From Arcanobacterium_A hippocoleae_A (GTDB lineage: Bacteria > Actinomycetota > Actinomycetes > Actinomycetales > Actinomycetaceae), in the NCBI GenBank assembly GCA_040360365.1, contig CP136412.1: a DNA stretch of 64,000 bases; one strand, given 5' to 3'. The translations under genes were made by a program, and so were the position numbers. Shown piece after piece: positions 1 to 9,688 of this stretch (positions are counted from its first letter, which is position 1; every line of letters begins with the position of its first letter). The notes under the pieces are model-generated. The model was not told the origin of the DNA. It saw nothing but the letters and a program-made list of their open reading frames with translations, and searched no databases.

Positions 1-3000
1 AAAGAATTGCCGGTATCGGAAATTACTGATAACAGCGCGCGGATTCAAAAGTTCAACGAACTATACCCCGAAACCTACACCGGTAATGCCTATGCGGAAA
101 AGGTGAACAATACGTGGGTGCTCTACAACAGTATCGTCAACGGAGATGCAGCCAGCAATAAGCCGCAGAATGCAAAAATTGACGCCGGCGGCATTATGGT
201 TGACGTGACAATGCAGCCGCATACATTTACTTATCTGGATAAAATCGACGGCGGTATTGAGGTTTACCTGAATAACTACCGTGCAGACAAGTCGGAAATC
301 TGGGAAAATTACGGACCGGACGTTCAGCCGTGGAACTCCGATACCGACACAAAGATGGACGACTGGCTGGCAAATAAGTATATTCCGAATCCGCAAGATG
401 ACGTGATGCGCGATACCGTTTATGTTCTTGAAAATATTACGGAAAAACCGGAAGTGAAAATTGTTTCCGGTTTGAAAAATCAATACAAAGAACCGACAGT
501 TGCTTTCGACGCTGCCGCAAAACGCGCCACCGTCACCATCCCGGCAAACGGATATGTGACATTCCAGATTCTCGCCGATGTCAGCAGCACTGCATGGGAA
601 AAGTTTCTCCATTTAGCGGTGCCGTAACCTATGAACACGGGTGGACAGAAGCCCCTGGAGACGATGTTTACGCAAACACTGCAGGCAGCAAAGCCAAAAT
701 CGTCTTTTACGGAACCGGTATTCGGTACATCAGCCAAAAAGACACCAACTTCGGGAAAGGCATTATCTATCTTGACGGTAAGAAAGTGAAAGAATTTAAT
801 GCACACGGACCTGCTGAACGTAACGTAACAATATATGAGGCAACAGGTTTAACCGAGACAGTGCACACCTTAACTGTTGAACCGGCTGGTGACGGAACAG
901 TAGACGTTATTGCCTTTGAAGTACAGTACGACAAGAGCAAGAAGATCCCGGTAAGCAGGATTAACGTAAATGCAGAATCGCTGCAGATGAACATCGGGGC
1001 AGCAGAAAAGCTCAGCGCTGCAATCGAGCCGTACAATGCTGCCAATAAAAATGTTACATGGTCCAGTGAAGACGAAACCGTCGCAAAAGTCAATGCCGCA
1101 GGCGAAGTAAACGCGCTGAAAGCAGGAACAACGAACATCATTGCTGCGCTGGATTCCCAGACAGTGAAAATTCCCGTCACAGTGGAAGAATTAGTTACCG
1201 CACCAATGCGGAAGACCGTAAATAACGCGCACCCGCTCTTTATTCACGGCCTATACCGACAAGGAAACCAGAATTTGCCAGGACCGCTGCAAGGCGGAAA
1301 AGATATTCAAGGATTCTGGGACAGTCTGGTGAATGGCGATCCGAATGGTTATAAACTTCCAGCCGGAATGTTAGAAAATCAGGCAATCGTAATTCATCCA
1401 TCCGGAAACGTTAACGGTGACGAACAGACTCGGGCATGGGTTGAGGAACGGATTCAGCAGACGAAAAAGACAAGATCCCATTCCTGGTGATGATTTCAAA
1501 CTCCGGTACGACTATTCCGCCGTCGAAAGAATGGATTGAATCTCTGTACAAAACATACCCGAATATGATTGGTGTGTTTATGTCGGAAAATCATAATTTC
1601 ACCGGAAATCTCGCGCAAACCCGCAGCAAATGGATGAGTGAACAGCTGCAGTTGGCGGCAAAATACGGCGGATACGTTGTATATTGCGAAATGAACGACA
1701 ACGGCGACTTCATGGAGAAAGTACTGCGCGAGCCAATTGCACTCAATAGCCTGAAACAGTACAAAGACAACTTCATCCTGCTTGCGAAAACCACCAGCGC
1801 CTGGAGTAAAGTCTCATACAACAGTCATGAAAGTGTGACTGCAGGCGCATGGCTCAGCGATATCGCCGGCAACTGGGGAAGCCTGATTGACACGTGGATG
1901 TGGCAGATTGAAGGATACGGTCCGCTGTGGGGTAAAGATACCTTTGACACATTCGGCGGTCCGGAAGAATGCCGCGGACCGGTAACATTCCCGGAGCTAT
2001 TCTTCGAAATGCGGATGATTCAGCAGGCACAGAACGGTGCGGCAGTATTTTCTTTCGAACACCCAGATTACGCCACATCAGTCGGCACAGATAATGGCAG
2101 TAAAAACTATTTCACGCCAAGTTTTACCGAAAGTATTATGCCGGCAATGGAATACATGCGTGACCACAAGATTCCAACCAAAGATGAGGTCCTTGCAAAA
2201 ACTAAAGCAGCTTACGATGCGCGCGAAGGTTCGCTGAATGATCTCGCTGGAGCCGGAGTTAATCTTTTAAATCCGCTCTACGGAGACACGAACTTTAACG
2301 GGAAGAACAATACTACGCTGCTCGCTCACAAAACGGGACGTTATGGGATTATTCCGTCGCTGCTGCCAGGCGTTTCGGAGGAGGTAATTGCTAAATTCCC
2401 GAATCTGCTTACAAAAAATAAAGTTCTGAACGAGTTGAAAAACGAGGCTGGAATTAAAACATATTTTGACAAGCTCTATCCGGAAACTTATGAAGGCGAC
2501 GGATTTGCTTCCAAAGTTGGAAATACCTGGCTGGCATACAACAGCAACTGGATGATTGATTCCCGCAAAGATTCAGAACTGGACAGCACCCAAAGCGTCA
2601 CATTGAATCTAGAACAGAATGAAGTGCAGGCAAAAATTACTTTCAACCCATATTCCCTGCTCGTCTTAGACGAAAAAGACGGTAAAGTGCGGATACACTT
2701 CAACAACTACCTGGCAGACAAGAACCCAATCTGGAAAGGATACGTAAAATACGGGAAGCCGGGCGCTACTAAGCATTGGGATTCCGATAATGACACCGGA
2801 ATGTACGATTACCTGCTGAATGAATATATTCCAGACAGCAAGACTGCTGATGATCGTTACCGGAAAGCAATCATCGAAATCTCAGGGCTGACGCATGAGC
2901 CGACGCTGGAAATGATCAGTGCATTGATTGGCACAGACAACGCGGCACAAACTAAAACACCAACTATCGCATATAAAGACGGCGCGGCAACGATTACTTT

Positions 3001-3484
3001 GGAGGGGAACGGATGGCAGAATTTTGATCTTTCAATAGTTCCCAGTGCGGATCCGGTTCCGCCGGCGGTTTCAAAAGATAAGCTGCGCACTGCGGTAGAT
3101 ACGGTGAAAGCTGCAATTGCTGCAGCGGAAGATCCAAAGTTAGCGGCGGCGCTTAGCGGGCTGCTGCGTAATCCGGAAGCTGTGCTGCAAAATCCGAATG
3201 CGGTGCAGGAAGATGTTGATGCTGCTTGTGCTGCGCTTTTGAAAGCTTTTGCGGAGTTGGGAAGCTCTGAGGCGGAAAGTTCTGGAGGCCGGAATGCTCC
3301 TGGGGCGGAAAGTTCTGAGGGCCGGAATGCTCCTGGGAAGTCGGTGCAAGTTGCCGGGAAATCTTTGGCGAAAACCGGTTCTGCAGGACTGCTTGGTGCT
3401 CTTTTGGCTGCGCTGATACTGACGGGTGCTGGCGTGAGTGTTGCAGCTGCACGTCAAGGAAGGAAAAATAAAGCAGATTGCTGA
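1..3484 (+). CDS. Cell-wall anchored GH98 family glycoside hydrolase, 5' end outside window
   Basis: Partial; about 1,161 residues remain after repairing two one-base shifts (near 600 and 1465, both in A runs). Order: C-terminal domain of one GH98 module (1-600), beta-sandwich carbohydrate-binding-like domain (600-930), Big_2 Ig-like domain (940-1195), a full GH98 catalytic module (about 1200-2280) with its own C-terminal domain (2290-3045), a FIVAR-like helical segment (3060-3250), a Gly/Ser/Glu linker with a repeated SSEGRNAPG-like unit, then a sorting signal LAKTG (3365-3379), a hydrophobic helix and a basic tail. The two GH98 C-terminal domains share the LYPETY start. GH98 enzymes are endo-beta-galactosidases on blood-group glycans or endo-xylanases. 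The LAXTG signal implies sortase anchoring at the cell surface. A mucin or blood-group substrate is inferred from the GH112 and sulfatase genes later in the window. Confidence 0.85.
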
Positions 3485-3527
3485 AAATAGCAGTCTGCGA
3501 GAGATAGACTAACACTATCTGCGGAAG

Positions 3528-3658
3528 GGACCCCGCCGAATCGGTTATTGAACGCTTGCTATCAGTTAGTTCTCGGTTTTCTGTTTTCAGTTTTCTGTTT
3601 TCAGTTTTCTCGGTCCAACTTTTCGAGGCTGGTTCAATAGATTATTTGGCGGGGTTCC
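3528..3658. repeat. Imperfect inverted repeat with ~26-bp arms
   Basis: The left arm at 3528-3553 (starting GGACCCCGCC) pairs with the right arm at 3631-3658 (GGCGGGGTTCC at its outer end). The arms also share ATTGAAC. The 77-bp loop holds three copies of a TTTTCAGTTTTCTG-like unit. The right arm covers the 3' end of the IS30 remnant, so this may be transposon-end DNA. It could also act as a transcript-end structure for the GH98 gene, which stops just before it. Confidence 0.5.
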
Positions 3659-3855
3659 TGGTGTTTTCTGTTGGCAGTTGTAATGGTTTTATCGGTTAGT
3701 TTGATTATTTCTTTGCATGGTTTGTGCCAGTTAAGTGTTTTCCTTTACCGGTTGTTAAATTCTTCGGCTGCCGCATCAAAATCGGCTTCAGAGTATTGGC
3801 TGAGATTGGTTCCTTTGCGAAAGTATCGGCGGAGCAGGCTGGAGAAGTTTGGCAA
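3634..3855 (-). pseudogene. IS30-family transposase C-terminal remnant
   Basis: On the minus strand a frame reads LLRRYFRKGTNLSQYSE, then EEFNNR, a stop in place of the expected Pro, then RKTLNW. This matches the end of the IS30 transposase catalytic domain (LLRRYFPKGT, then LNxRPRKTL). Nothing upstream (3856-4146) restores the DDE core. That stretch is low-complexity GGTGTTT repeats. The internal stop replaces a codon rather than being a one-base shift, so this looks like real decay, unlike the other broken frames in the window. Confidence 0.65.
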
Positions 3856-4146
3856 TCGCGCGCGTACACTGCGGCCGGTATGAAGGATTTCCGCGATTGC
3901 GGTGTTTCTGGTGTTTGTTGTGTTTCGTGTTTCTGGTGTTTGCGGTGTTTATCGTGTTTTCGCTGTTTGCGGTGTTTGCGGTGCGGATGAAGTACCAAGC
4001 AGTTTTAAATCTGCTTATCGCTTTCGCAGTCGGCCAAATTGAAGAAATGCTGCTCAATCAGGGTGTGATTGGGCAGCGCAGACAATCGGAATTAATTGAA
4101 TATTTTACAATTCGACACATTGGATATGCCGGAGTAGGGTGGAGGT
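3856..4146. repeat. GGTGTTT-rich low-complexity stretch
   Basis: Positions about 3899-3985 are a run of degenerate GGTGTTT/CGTGTTT units. They create open frames on both strands with His/Lys-rich or Phe/Val-rich composition, which I do not regard as genes. The remaining 160 bp before the next gene shows no recognisable feature except its ribosome binding site GGAGG at 4141-4145. Confidence 0.5.
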
Positions 4147-4379
4147 ATGACTAGGAAACTTTATACCGGAGAACGAGTTGACATCTCGTTTGACCTCGAT
4201 ATTTGCCAGCACTCCGGAGTTTGCGTTCGCGGACTCCCAGAAGTTTTAATCTAAAAGCACGCCCATGGATTAACGCAGACGCAGATACGTCGATTTCCGG
4301 CGCAGAAAGGCTTGTCGATCTCGTTAGTAACTGCCCGTCGAAAGCGCTCATTATTGAACGTGCCAATTTGGAGAAATAA
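4147..4379 (+). CDS. YjdI-type divergent 4Fe-4S mono-cluster protein (Fer4_19)
   Basis: A 77-residue protein once a one-base shift in a T run near 4245 is repaired. The start is ATG 4147 behind GGAGG. Family hallmarks are visible: CQHSGVCVRGLPEVFNLKARPW, followed by a C-terminal CPSKAL segment that carries another cluster Cys. Fer4_19 proteins are small predicted iron-sulfur carriers of unclear role. E. coli has the same neighbour pair, yjdI and yjdJ. The next gene, a GNAT acetyltransferase, starts two bases after this stop, so the two form an operon. Confidence 0.8.
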
Positions 4380-4381
4380 AA

Positions 4382-4669
4382 ATGAGTACAGCATATACGG
4401 TTCGTGAAAATACAGACGCGCGTCGTTTCGAAATTTATGACGGTTCTGCGCTGATTGGGCTTGCTGAGTATCTGAAGAGTGCGGAAAAAATTTCGTTTAC
4501 GCACACCGAAGTTAGCCCTGACTACGAGGGGAAAGGCGTCGGTTCGCAGCTGATTAAAACGGCACTTGATACAGTGCGGGCAGAAGGCGGATATCAGGTG
4601 CGGCCCCTCTGCCCATTTGTCAGATCCTATATTGAAAAGCATCCGGAATACAAGGATTTGCTTAGCTAA
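4382..4669 (+). CDS. GNAT-fold N-acetyltransferase, YjdJ type
   Basis: 95 residues, close to the length of the small YjdJ-like GNAT family and with no shift. The acetyl-CoA binding motif is EGKGVGSQL, preceded by the beta-strand HTEVSP. The C-terminal part reads VRPLCPFVRSYIEKHPEY, typical of this subfamily (the CP-F-YIxxHPEY pattern). It lies two bases after the Fer4_19 gene. In other genomes the two domains are adjacent or fused, which implies joint function, but the substrate is unknown. Confidence 0.85.
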   Translation: MSTAYTVRENTDARRFEIYDGSALIGLAEYLKSAEKISFTHTEVSPDYEGKGVGSQLIKTALDTVRAEGGYQVRPLCPFVRSYIEKHPEYKDLLS

Positions 4670-5332
4670 ACCTGGTTTTGAGGTACTGAAAGCAAGCGCA
4701 GTATTCGGGTGAGTTTTTATCGTCGCTTAGTTTATTGTCGCTCAGTTTGTCGCGATTTATTTTATCTGGGTTTATTTCGGCTTGATATCTGATGACGGTG
4801 AAATGGAATAGATTGAGAACCAGGCTGAAGCTATGCGGGATTCGAATCAGGAATCTTTAGATTTTCGCAGCGAGCATTTCAAGAAGGCGCGAGAAGTCGG
4901 GTTTGTTACGTAAATTTAACGACGGATATGCCAATACTGCGTAACTGGTGGCAAAAAGAAGAAAATTTTACGTAAGTGGCGGCGGGAACTTAGGCTGTGA
5001 TTACTGCCGTCGGAAGTGTTTGTGTTTGTGCTGGTCACAAGCTCATGGTGACGACGGTTCTCCCGTCGTTATGTAAAACCATAAGCATTTTGCCACCAGT
5101 TACGTAGGCCCGTAAGCATTTTACCACCAGTTACGTTGAAAAATATGGATTATGCCGCCAGCTACGTGCGATTGCTGGAATTTTGCCATCACTTACGTGG
5201 ACTCATAAGCATTTTGCCATCAGTTATGTAGCCGGCATTCACGGCATAAACAAAATTTGAAAAGTCGGTTTGTTTGATGTGTTTAAGTGAGTCAGTCAAA
5301 CCTTTTTGCTGCTTACAGGGTACCGAGGGCGA
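4670..5332. other. Intergenic region holding the 31-bp-period repeat array
   Basis: No convincing gene. Positions 4700-4760 have short GTCGCTTAGTTT-like repeats. A small open segment at about 4831-4911 (ending KKAREVGFVT) has no clear start and is not called. From about 4905 to 5230 lies the repeat array described separately. Confidence 0.6.
4905..5230. repeat. Array of degenerate units with a 31-bp period, in both orientations
   Basis: Five forward units with a core like TTTTGCCACCAGTTACGTA occur. The GCC (or ACC) triplets lie at 5092, 5123, 5154, 5185 and 5216, exactly 31 bp apart. A weaker sixth unit (TCCCGTCGTTATGT) lies at 5061. To the left two inverted units have their GCC complements at 4950-4952 and 4981-4983, again 31 bp apart, with a third weak one at 4908-4925. 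About 20 bp of each unit is conserved and about 11 bp varies. A second copy lies at 52669-52780. Confidence 0.85.
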
Positions 5333-5707
5333 TTAGCTGTTTGTTTCATCAGTTAACATTTTCAGAATCAGTTCTAACGCCTGCTCTGTACCAAGCCCGG
5401 CAGTCCGGGCAGCTGCTGCAAATTTCCGGGCAAGTGATTCCGGCGAATTTTCTGATATACTGCGCGTTTCCTGCAAAGAACGCAGATACGTGCCATGACG
5501 TCCGCGCGTCTCAATAATTCCCGCACTTTCCAAATCCTTATAGGCACGGGCGACGGTTCCCGGAGCAATCCCTAACTCCAGTGCGAGGTGGCGGACGGAC
5601 GGGAGACGGTATCCCGTCGGAAAATTTCCGCTTTTTTGGGTCGCAATAATTTGCTGTTTCAGCTGCTCGTACGGCGGAGAAGGAAGGCTTGGATCGATAA
5701 CAATCAT
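5333..5707 (-). CDS. GntR-family regulator, YtrA subfamily
   Basis: 124 residues. The N-terminal winged helix runs from PPYEQLKQQI to the RGRHGTYL wing (about residues 10-75), with LPSVRHLALELGIAPGTV as the helix-turn-helix. The short C-terminal helical tail is typical of YtrA-type GntR proteins, which lack a large ligand domain. The start ATG at 5707 overlaps the stop of the upstream membrane gene by four bases (ATGA), so translation is coupled. A perfect 14-bp inverted repeat upstream of the operon (6563-6593) is the likely autoregulatory operator. Confidence 0.88.
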   Translation of the reverse strand: MIVIDPSLPSPPYEQLKQQIIATQKSGNFPTGYRLPSVRHLALELGIAPGTVARAYKDLESAGIIETRGRHGTYLRSLQETRSISENSPESLARKFAAAARTAGLGTEQALELILKMLTDETNS

Positions 5708-6546
5708 TGCCGTGCCGCTCCTTGATATCTGCAATCAGGCCAAAGCCGGCGCTGCGCGGTATATGCGGCAATTCCGAGCAGCGTAACTGCTGTGATATAT
5801 GCTCCGAAAAATACCAGGATAATCCGTAATCCAAACTGATCTTCCGGATATAAACCGTAGATCAAGATGAACGGAATAACTGTGCTTGCCGACAGCATAT
5901 TGAACACGTCTTCGGAAATTAGCTGATCCTCCCACCGTAAATCTGCCTCGGAATTTGCGTAAATCGGCTGAGATGCAATCCGTGCCGCTCCATACCAACA
6001 TGTACTAAAAATTCCGATCGTAATTGGAAGAACTACGTATGGACGCCACGACGTAAAAGTATATTCAGCGGTGATAAAAAGATAACACCGAATGCTGCAA
6101 TACTAATCAGCATACTCGGGACTAGTGCCCAAAGCGGAATGTAATCAGTTAAGGACGTCTTGCGTCCGCGGGCATATCTCGGAGCAGAATATGCCGAAAT
6201 TTTTAACTCGTTGGTACGGTCTGCCATATTCGCTATTCCGCGGCAGGCCAGAATGAGCAGGAAAATATACCCAAAAGTAAACGTGCTGGTTCTGCCGACT
6301 GTGAAAGTGAGAGTGCCGCAAAAATACTTGCAAGCACCCCTCTTTTTCATGCGCAATCCGACGGAAATAGCGCTGCTCAAACTCTGGAGTCATCTGCGGT
6401 AATGGCAATGCGCCGCGGGGAGCAGTGCGGTCTTTTAATCCTTCCAGACGGCTCTTTCCGCCATCAGCGCCGTAGCCGAAATAAGCGATTATCCCGGCAA
6501 CCAATCCGATTCCGATAAACACAAGTCGGAGAATGAAGCCCTCCAT
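5704..6546 (-). CDS. Multi-pass membrane protein cotranscribed with a GntR regulator (DUF1648/DUF5808-like)
   Basis: 281 residues after repair of three one-base shifts. It has an N-terminal membrane helix (LRLVFIGIGLVAGIIAYFGYG), a hydrophilic stretch with EQRYFRRIAHEK, and several further helices, two of them in the last third (SASTVIPFILIYG and LRIILVFFGAYI). Genes of this type often sit beside YtrA-like regulators and are annotated as DUF1648 or DUF5808. I cannot name the family firmly. It starts at ATG 6546, just downstream of the palindromic operator, and its stop overlaps the regulator start. Confidence 0.6.
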
Positions 6547-6562
6547 GGAAAATCCAATCTGT

Positions 6563-6593
6563 TTGTACTAATACAAATATTGTATTAGTACAA
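6563..6593. promoter_or_regulatory. Palindromic operator for the GntR/membrane protein operon
   Basis: TTGTACTAATACAA at 6563-6576 and its exact reverse complement at 6580-6593, with a 3-bp centre. It lies 17 bp upstream of the first start codon of the operon. YtrA-type regulators bind AT-rich inverted repeats with TGTA/TACA ends, so autoregulation is the natural reading. Confidence 0.8.
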
Positions 6594-7041
6594 TGTTTTC
6601 AGATGCAAATTATTTCAGCCGAATCGTAACTGCGGCGGCGTGAAAGCAGGAAAATGCCTGCAAACAGGAAAAATGCCTGCAAGCAGATCTTTCGGCAGAT
6701 TTAAAGCAAGCGGGATTATTTTCCAGACAAATTATTGCCGGAAAAATCCGGTGCAAATACGCAAGCAAATACGCCAGCAAATACGAAAATAAATACGCAA
6801 AAAATACGCCAGCAAATACGAAAATAAATACGCAAAAAAATACGCCAGCAAATATCAAAAAACCGGAAAACAACCGGATGCAGAAAATTCAGTAAACACG
6901 CAAAAATCCCCTCCGCACCGCAATTTACAGCCTGGAGGGAATCTTTACTTTCTGCTGCGCTTTCGAAACCGATGTTCAAACAAACCTCGGATACAAACAG
7001 ACTCTAGGCATCACGCGGGAAAACTGCTCGCGGCATCCGCC
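6594..7041. repeat. Intergenic low-complexity and tandem repeats
   Basis: Positions 6639-6690 carry repeated CAGGAAAAATGCCTGCAAA-like units. Positions 6754-6858 carry about three copies of a 35-36-bp unit built from AAATACGCCAGCAAATACG. Open frames here on the minus strand are Phe/Leu/Val-rich only because of the repeat and are not called. The rest holds only a possible terminator at 6907-6940. Confidence 0.6.
6907..6940 (-). terminator. Possible terminator of the rclA-like gene
   Basis: Read on the minus strand: CCCTCC, a loop, GGAGGGGA, then TTTTT. The stem is short and the loop long, so the call is weak. Confidence 0.35.
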
Positions 7042-8459
7042 CTAGATATCCGCAAGTAATTCGTTCAGCGCCTCTGCCGTCGACGGATGCGTATAAATAC
7101 GATCCCGAAGCGCGGTGTACGTGATTTTATGATCCATTGCGAGCGTAATCAGATTAATCACTTCCTGCGAATCAATACACAGAAGCGTCGCGCCAAGAAT
7201 CTGCCCGCTCTTCTTGTCAACCACAACTTCCATAAACCCGCGAGTATCAGCAACCGCTTTCGCCCGCGGCATTGCCGCAAGCGCAGCCACCTCACGATAA
7301 GCTACGCCAACTTCCCAACCGTTCGCATCCGCCTGCGCACGGGCCTCATCGGCAGTAAGACCAGCACGGGAAAGCGGCGGAGTGATAAAAGTAGTTGCGG
7401 GAACCACGCCGCGATTTTTCAGCGAACGACCGTCGGTGCCCTTACCTGCAAGCAGCTGATCAGCAATAATCCGATGATCGTCAAAAGAAATATAAGTATG
7501 CTGAAGTCCGCCTTTTACATCTCCGACAGCCCACACATTTTCGGCACTCGTACGAAGAAACTCATCGGTGACGATTGCGCCATTCGCGACCGCAATCCCA
7601 GCCCGTGCAAGCCCAAGCCCGTCGATATTCGGCTTACGGCCAACCGCGATGAGCAATGCGTCAGCTTCACGCGATACGCCATTTGCATGCAGAATCAGCG
7701 GAGCGGCTGTATCTGCGGGAGCTTCGACTTCAGTAACTGAAGTTCCATGCAGGAAAATAATGCCGGTATCGCGAAGAATCTTTTCCACAGCCTCCCGAGT
7801 TACAGCAGATTCACGGGGAGAAGCAGCTCGTCACGATTATAAACCGTGACCTGCGACCCGAACTGGGCATAAATATTTGCCAGCTCAAGCGTAATATAAC
7901 CAGCGCCAATAATTGCGAGCCGTTTCGGAAGATCCGCCTTATCAATCAACTCCGTAGAAGTAAAAACACGCGGATCCGCAAGCGGATTCGCAGGCAAACC
8001 GGCAATTTCCGGAACGACGGCAGCCGCCCCGGTGCCAACAATAATTTTATCGCCAGTCAATTCAAGCGTTTCATTTCCGGCAGTAAGCCGCAGCTTCCGT
8101 TCACCGACAAACTCCGCATGCGCCACCACCACCAGCACACCAGGATTTTCCAACATTGCAAGATTTGCGGCATTCATCTTCTCGCGAAGCGTCCGTTTAC
8201 GCGCAATTGCTTTCGCATAAAAATCTGTGCTGCTAAATGCGCCGCCGCGCCCGCGCACGGCATCGTGAAGCAAAGTTTTCGTGGGGACGCAGCCAATATT
8301 TATGCACGTGCCGCCAAACATGCCGGAATCCTTCTCAACAAGCACCACTTTCTTTCCAGCTTTTGCAAATTTTGCGGCAAGCGTTTTTCCAGCCTTCCCA
8401 AAGCCGACAACAACAATATCGGCATGGGCGGTATCGAGAGCAGCGGGGGAGAACGTCAT
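7042..8459 (-). CDS. rclA: RclA-like FAD-dependent pyridine nucleotide-disulfide oxidoreductase
   Basis: 472 residues after repair of one shift in a C run near 7800. The N-terminal FAD site is VVGFGKAGKTLA. The redox pair is in GGTCINIGCVPTKTLLHD (C-x4-C). The NAD site is AIIGAGYITLELA, and the second FAD motif is VWAVGDVKGGLQHTYIS. The C-terminal dimerisation domain includes YTHPSTAEALNEL. These segments follow E. coli RclA, a reductase protecting against reactive chlorine species, more closely than lipoamide dehydrogenase or mycothione reductase. The start ATG at 8459 has AAGGA upstream. No RclR-type regulator is adjacent. A role in oxidant defence is inferred by family. Confidence 0.82.
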
Positions 8460-8493
8460 AAGAATCCTTCAAAAATTAGAGTTTGCGGCCCGT

Positions 8494-8521
8494 CGCTATG
8501 ACATGATCCGCTATAACATGA
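8494..8521. promoter_or_regulatory. Direct repeats in the rclA-like promoter region
   Basis: CGCTATGACATGA (8494-8506) and CGCTATAACATGA (8509-8521) are two 13-bp direct repeats, 15 bp apart, 35-62 bp upstream of the start codon. They are possible activator or repressor sites; this is inference only. Confidence 0.4.
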
Positions 8522-8635
8522 CGGGCGCGGTTTACACTGCGCAAAACGATTAACAGTTAAATTTTATTCCAATAGGAAAATCTGATTCCAGCAGGCAGAA
8601 CCAAAAACCAGCCATTAAAACTGCGGTGCGGAAAA

Positions 8636-9534
8636 TCAATTTCCAAGCACAATATTTTCAAATGCTTCCCGGAAAGCGCATGATTAATTTGGCGCTCAAG
8701 CAAAGCTTTCATCCGCGGATGCATTGCGGCAGTATTTCCGCCATTATGCGCAGTAATCAGCGCGGCAACTTCCCAAATCGGGTGCGCTGCAGGAAGCGGT
8801 TCGGGATTTGCCACATCAAGCACAATCTTTAAACGCTTCCCCGCAGCTGTTAGCGCGTCCATATCGGCAAGTGAACCGCGCCCGGCATTCAACAACACCG
8901 CTCCGTCTTTCATCTTGCTTAAGAAATCGGCATCAATAAAATTATTAGTCTGCTCATTTGCGGGAATCACCACAATCACCGCATCCTGTTCGGAAAGAAA
9001 CTGATCAACCTGATCAAGAGCATAAACATGACCATACTCTTCATCGCGTTCACGAGAAGCAGCGAAAGTCAGCTCAACCTCAAACGGCTCAAGACGGCGG
9101 CGAACTGCCTGCCCCACACCGCCGACACCAATCAGCAAAATCTTCTTATCCGCCAAGCCGGTACTGTAAAAATTATTCCACTTCCGGGAATCCATATCCC
9201 GCACAAGCTGCGGAATATCACGGATAACTGCAAGAAGAGCAGTAAGCACAGCTTCAGAAGTTGCCGTCTCGTGCACTGTTGCCGCATTCGCCACCTGCAA
9301 ACCAGACGGTACATCCGGATGCAAAGCATCGAATCCGATCGAACTAATTTGCAGCAGCTTTGCCCCAGCTGCAGCCGCCTGCGCAACGGCATTCTTCGGA
9401 CTCCAGTGCCCTGTGACCACAATATCTGCCTGATGCGGCGCTTCACCCGTCAAATCCCAGCGGGTAATACGGACACCAGGAATATTGATATCAAACTGCC
9501 AAAACGGGTCAATTAACACATTTAATTCGTTCAT
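8636..9534 (-). CDS. D-2-hydroxyacid dehydrogenase family protein
   Basis: 299 residues after repair of one A-run shift near 8660, which moves the C-terminus to HLKNIVLGN. The NAD-binding motif is LLIGVGGVGQAVRRRL (about residues 140-155). The catalytic region has LLNAGRGSLADMDAL (the Arg), then LDVANPEPLPAAHPIWEVAALITAHNGG with the catalytic His. This is the NAD(P)-dependent 2-oxoacid reductase fold; the substrate cannot be told from sequence. The start chosen is the internal ATG at 9534 (MNELNVLIDPF), because the upstream extension is not family-like. No clear ribosome binding site is seen. Confidence 0.8.
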
Positions 9535-9688
9535 GGGTAAAGCATATAACGCATTATTTTGCTGTTGGACACAGTTCACGGGCAGCTTATCGCGGGCAGT
9601 TTAAGGGATATAAATTTGCGGAAAACTCTGCAAAATTCACATCCCGAATCATATTTTCTGCGGTAAATAGCCGGTGATTAGCCGGCGA

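Noticed and set aside
3705..4154. Open frames on both strands in the GGTGTTT-rich stretch
   Set aside because: Composition (His/Lys or Phe/Val runs) follows from the repeat; no family features or ribosome sites.
4840..4860. TTCGAATC word suggesting a tRNA T-arm
   Set aside because: No acceptor, D-arm or anticodon stem could be folded around it. I saw no tRNA or rRNA elsewhere in the window.
4831..4911. Short open segment ending KKAREVGFVT
   Set aside because: No start with a ribosome site, and a stop interrupts it upstream; too little to call.
4905..5230. CRISPR array
   Set aside because: The conserved part is degenerate, the variable part only about 11 bp, units occur in both orientations and no cas genes are near.
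6610..6979. Hydrophobic minus-strand frames that look like membrane proteins
   Set aside because: Created by tandem AAATACGC repeats; two frames give similar products, as expected from repeats, not genes.
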